From assembly GCF_030052815.1 (NCBI RefSeq), contig NC_079510.1, forward strand, positions 8,379,375 to 8,443,374: DNA of 64,000 nt, given 5' to 3'. Shown here in pieces: positions 60,945-64,000 of the stretch; positions within the stretch are counted from its first letter, which is position 1, and each line of letters opens with the position of its first letter. Position numbers and translations under genes: made by a program. This stretch comes from Hevea brasiliensis (lineage: Eukaryota; Streptophyta; Magnoliopsida; Malpighiales; Euphorbiaceae). The notes under the pieces were generated by a model. That model was not told where the DNA came from, searched no databases, and was given only the letters and a program-made list of their open reading frames with translations.

Positions 60945-62144
60945 CTACAAGACTCGACTACCAGAAGCATTGCCTCTACCTCTGCCTCTTCCTCTGTTAA
61001 CTGGTTGTGAACCTCTGGTAGCAGGACTCTGAATAGATCTCTCAGCAGTAGTAGGAGCTGGCCCAAATCTAGGGGCACTAGTGCAGTCCTTAGCAAAATG
61101 GCCCTTGCCTCCACAGTTAAAGTAAGCTCCTGTTGCCCAATAACATTCTCCCCCATGAGTCTTGCCACATGTCTCATAGGGGCGGGGAGGATATGAGCCC
61201 CTGGTCGACTGCTGACCAGATCTAGGGGGTCTCTGTCCAGAGAATCTACCTCTTTCAAACCTTCCTTTTCTACCTCTGCTAGGTCCCCTAAATTTTTTCT
61301 TCTTTCCAGATGTACCACTGGGACTTTGCTCTACTAATTTTTCCCCTTTATCTTTCTTTAATTTCTCAGTCTTCTCTAATTTCTCTTTCGCTGGGGTCGC
61401 TTCTAATTCAATCCTTTCTAATTCAAGTGCTTGAGAGATAAGCTCAAAGAAGTTACTGTGTCTGAATCCCACTACTTGTATCCTCAAACTGGGCTTCAAA
61501 CTGGTCTCAAATCTCTTGCACCTTTGTTTACCAGTAGATAGGAGACTCCCAGCATAGTGGCTTAAATGGGAGAACTCCCTCTCATATTCTACCACTGATT
61601 TACTCCCTTGTTTCAGACTCAGAAATTCTTGTAGTTTCTGATCTACATATGCATCTGGGACATATTTCTATCTGAACTCTCTAATGAAGTCGTCCCAAGT
61701 CAGTACTGGCGGTTCAGCCAAGCTATGGGGGATGGTCTTCCACCAGTCATACACATCCCCTTGCAACAAAGACAGTGAGTATTCAAATTTAAGTTCATCC
61801 GAGCAATGCAGCTTCTTAAACACTCGGTCTATCCTCTCTAGCCACTGCTCTGCCTTTAAAGGGTCTATTGTACCCTTAAATTATGTCGTCCCATACTTAA
61901 TTAGTTTGTCATACTGCCTGGCTGGAGGCTGTGGTTACACCATAGGTGTCTGAAGTGGAGCTTGAGTAGGCATGCTTCCAGTCATTTGTTGAAACATCGC
62001 AGCCACGTGCTGAGCAAATTGTGCAGGAAACTGTGGCATTTGTGGGGATGATGCCACCAACCCACTGATATTCTAGAGAGCTGGGGCTTCCCCTTGGGCC
62101 TCAGCCTTTATCGACTGCTCAATAGAGCGATCCCCTTCTTCCAT
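60945..62144 (-). pseudogene. Element C gag with in-frame stops
   Basis: One frame runs from the ATG at 62144 (MEEGDRSIEQ) to 60945. It contains the gag capsid region (DVYDWWKTIPHSL, the VEYEREFSHLSHY segment) and, after a Lys-rich linker, zinc-knuckle remnants (CETCGKTHGGEC and YFNCGGKGHFAKDC). The first Cys of the second knuckle is Tyr. Three stops lie in the N-terminal half, before the open segment that begins at 61595. No capsid protein can be made. Confidence 0.88.
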
Positions 62145-62314
62145 TTCAAATTGGGGTTAAGATATCTCCTAAACAAATAACACAAGAAGATTCTCTCCGT
62201 TAGTTTATATTTATGATGTAATGCACTGTATGTAACAAATAAGGACATTGAGCAGTTATACTTATCAAAGAAAAGACACAAATTCATAAGTTAAAACATA
62301 CTTTAAAAAAACCA

Positions 62315-62327
62315 GGCTCTGATACCA
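62315..62327 (-). promoter_or_regulatory. Primer-binding site of element C
   Basis: The minus strand reads TGGTATCAGAGCC, a perfect match to the initiator-Met tRNA primer site, close to the 5' LTR. Confidence 0.9.
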
Positions 62328-62335
62328 CTAAAACA

Positions 62336-64000
62336 TGTCACACCATACTCCTCTATAAGGTATAACATAATCTCATAGAATACCTAATGAACTAGCGAAC
62401 TTCACCTATCGATAACTCATTAAGTACCCTACAAGGGATTTTAAAACTTTTTTTCTTACTCTTTGGAAGTGGTGAGCATTTTCTTATATTTAATAAAAGT
62501 TTAAAAACTAGTTCAAATTTTTGTCCATTTTATTTTTACGTAAATTTTGAAAAAATTTCGGCAGAGTGCCGTATGTATTCTAAGAAAACAGTTCTTCAAA
62601 AACCTATAAAACACATCCAATAATTCTTTTTCATCAAACTCACTACTACTTTAATACAACTCAACATCATTTCTCAAACTCTAAAATTCAAATAAATAAT
62701 TCACAACTCAATTGTCATCAAAATAGTACTCAATATTTCTATTCAGTTTTCATTAAAGTAAAAATAAATTACATTTATCAACCACTTTACATTAGCAAAT
62801 CCAAAATAATATTATTACAAACTTTATACAATTGCTCATGGCCAGTTTATACATGTACGTACATTTACATAAATCAAAATAAATATTGCAATTAGGGTAT
62901 AAAATATACCCGAAAGAACTTCAGGGGTGTAGCTCCAATAACATCAGTAGCTCACTCTGCTACTCCTCTAGTCTCTATATCTGTGACAGCAATAACTGCC
63001 ATTGCTGAATACTGTAACTCAATGGTGCACAACATACTAAAATAATATTTATGCATAATTCAAATCACATTTATTCAAATACAGTACTGAAAATGAAAGA
63101 CAGATGCAAAACATGATTTAATAACTTTTAGTCCAAACAATTTCATTTAGAAAGTCTCAAAATAATTTCATAAAAACACACAGTTATATCATGCCATTCG
63201 AAACATATTCATCTCAATATCCGGAGGCTTATGAGAAATCACAAGGCTAGCTAGCTCAAATATATGGGTACCCATTCAATTTCTTCTTCTACTGGCACAC
63301 ACCTCAACACTTCAGCGAGAGAAGGAATCAAAATTCGAAACTAATTTCTTCCACTAGTCATGCTAGTGAGACATTCAAATATATGGTCATGACACTATGG
63401 TTTCAAAACTATCTTAGCAATTTACTAAACATTTATTGACATTTCAAACACATACAAGTAAACTTTCAACAATTTAAGTCAAAAGCATAATATACATTTC
63501 AATACAATTAATTCACAATTTAATATCACAATTCATTCAAAAAAATTTGTAGAAGAAAATTTACAGAAATTCTATGTTGTGCACAAACCTTATACGAGTC
63601 GCCTCTTGGCCTTGACTCGATGTTTCGGGTTCTTTCCTGGTTTTCTTTCCACTGAAACACACAATTCCACAGTGTTTCAGTACCATAAATTATCATAAGT
63701 CAAAAATAATTTCAAATCTAACTTTAATATGCTTAATTTGACGTTCTTTGAAATTTGTATTTTGGGGTTACTATTCACGATACTATTTAAGTCAATTTGT
63801 TAACTTTCTAATGCTTAAAAGGTATAGGAATTCTAATTTCACCCACATACCACATTTTGGTTACCTAATTTGTTGGTTTTGATTGTTTTCTCAAACTTCA
63901 AGTCCCTTAGGCACAAATTTCAAATTTTCAGTTTTGGTGTTTAGTTTTGCACTGTTCCATTGGTCATGTTGCTATTATAATTTGGCTAAGTTTTCTTTAT
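62336..64000 (-). repeat. 5' LTR of element C (partial)
   Basis: 1665 bp visible, collinear with the start of the 53976-57451 repeat. Confidence 0.95.

Larger units (their letters stand above)
53976..64000 (-). mobile_element. Ty3/gypsy chromovirus C, 5' LTR cut by the window end
   Basis: The 3' LTR (53976-57451) starts TGTCACACC and ends GTTACA. A second copy starts at 62336 and runs off the window. Gag, protease, RT, RNase H, integrase and a chromodomain lie between on the minus strand. The two LTRs differ at several percent of the sites compared over their first 150 bp, mostly G/C to A/T changes in the right copy, so it is older than element B. The left flank is GAAAA (53971-53975); the matching right flank is outside the window. 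Confidence 0.95.

Overview
The window is plant nuclear DNA, most likely from a core eudicot. It shows GT-AG introns, a nuclear gene for a chloroplast RNA-binding protein, Ty3/gypsy elements primed by initiator-Met tRNA, plant-type LINEs, a CACTA transposon with Transposase_21 and Transposase_24 genes, and AT-rich intergenic DNA full of microsatellites. The species cannot be named from the sequence alone. It is a heterochromatin-like, transposon-dominated stretch with one apparently intact host gene.

Layout. 1-1866: AT-rich DNA with a TA/GA microsatellite. 1867-7362: a complete but decayed gag-less Ty3/gypsy element (A) on the minus strand with about 0.9 kb LTRs. 8188-9427: a 5'-truncated LINE on the plus strand. 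11656-12110: a small terminal-inverted-repeat element. 12430-15940: a decayed endonuclease/RT/RNase H LINE on the minus strand. 17793-21339: the host gene, a four-exon minus-strand gene for a 268-residue plastid-targeted protein with two RRM domains. All splice junctions keep frame. 23221-23533: a Cassandra-like solo LTR carrying a 5S rRNA segment, with a perfect 5-bp target duplication.

26116-51905: one CACTA DNA transposon, about 10.9 kb before later insertions, with matching 13-bp termini and subterminal repeats at both ends. It holds two minus-strand pseudogenes: the TNP2-type transposase (33266-36908) and a Transposase_24-type gene (26803-33074). It also carries a captured last exon of a host GDSL esterase gene (38824-38992, plus strand). 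Two retroelements later landed in it: a 3.8 kb solo LTR (29040-32878, duplication atgat), which splits an exon of the second gene, and a full-length 11.1 kb Ty3/gypsy chromovirus B (40516-51602, duplication ctcac). Element B has 3.1 kb LTRs, gag-pol and a chromodomain. Its integrase is interrupted by an in-phase, intron-like 75-bp segment.

51906-53975: intergenic and unresolved repeat DNA. 53976-64000: a second chromovirus (C), older by LTR divergence, with 3.5 kb LTRs. Its 5' LTR (right-hand, in minus orientation) runs off the window.

The transposon genes act as separate mobile units, not in a shared pathway, and nearly all are broken by nonsense codons (several of type CAG to TAG) and frameshifts. 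The insertion order is readable: CACTA first, then the solo-LTR parent and element B inside it. I found no tRNA gene, rRNA gene, CRISPR array or bacterial-type operon.
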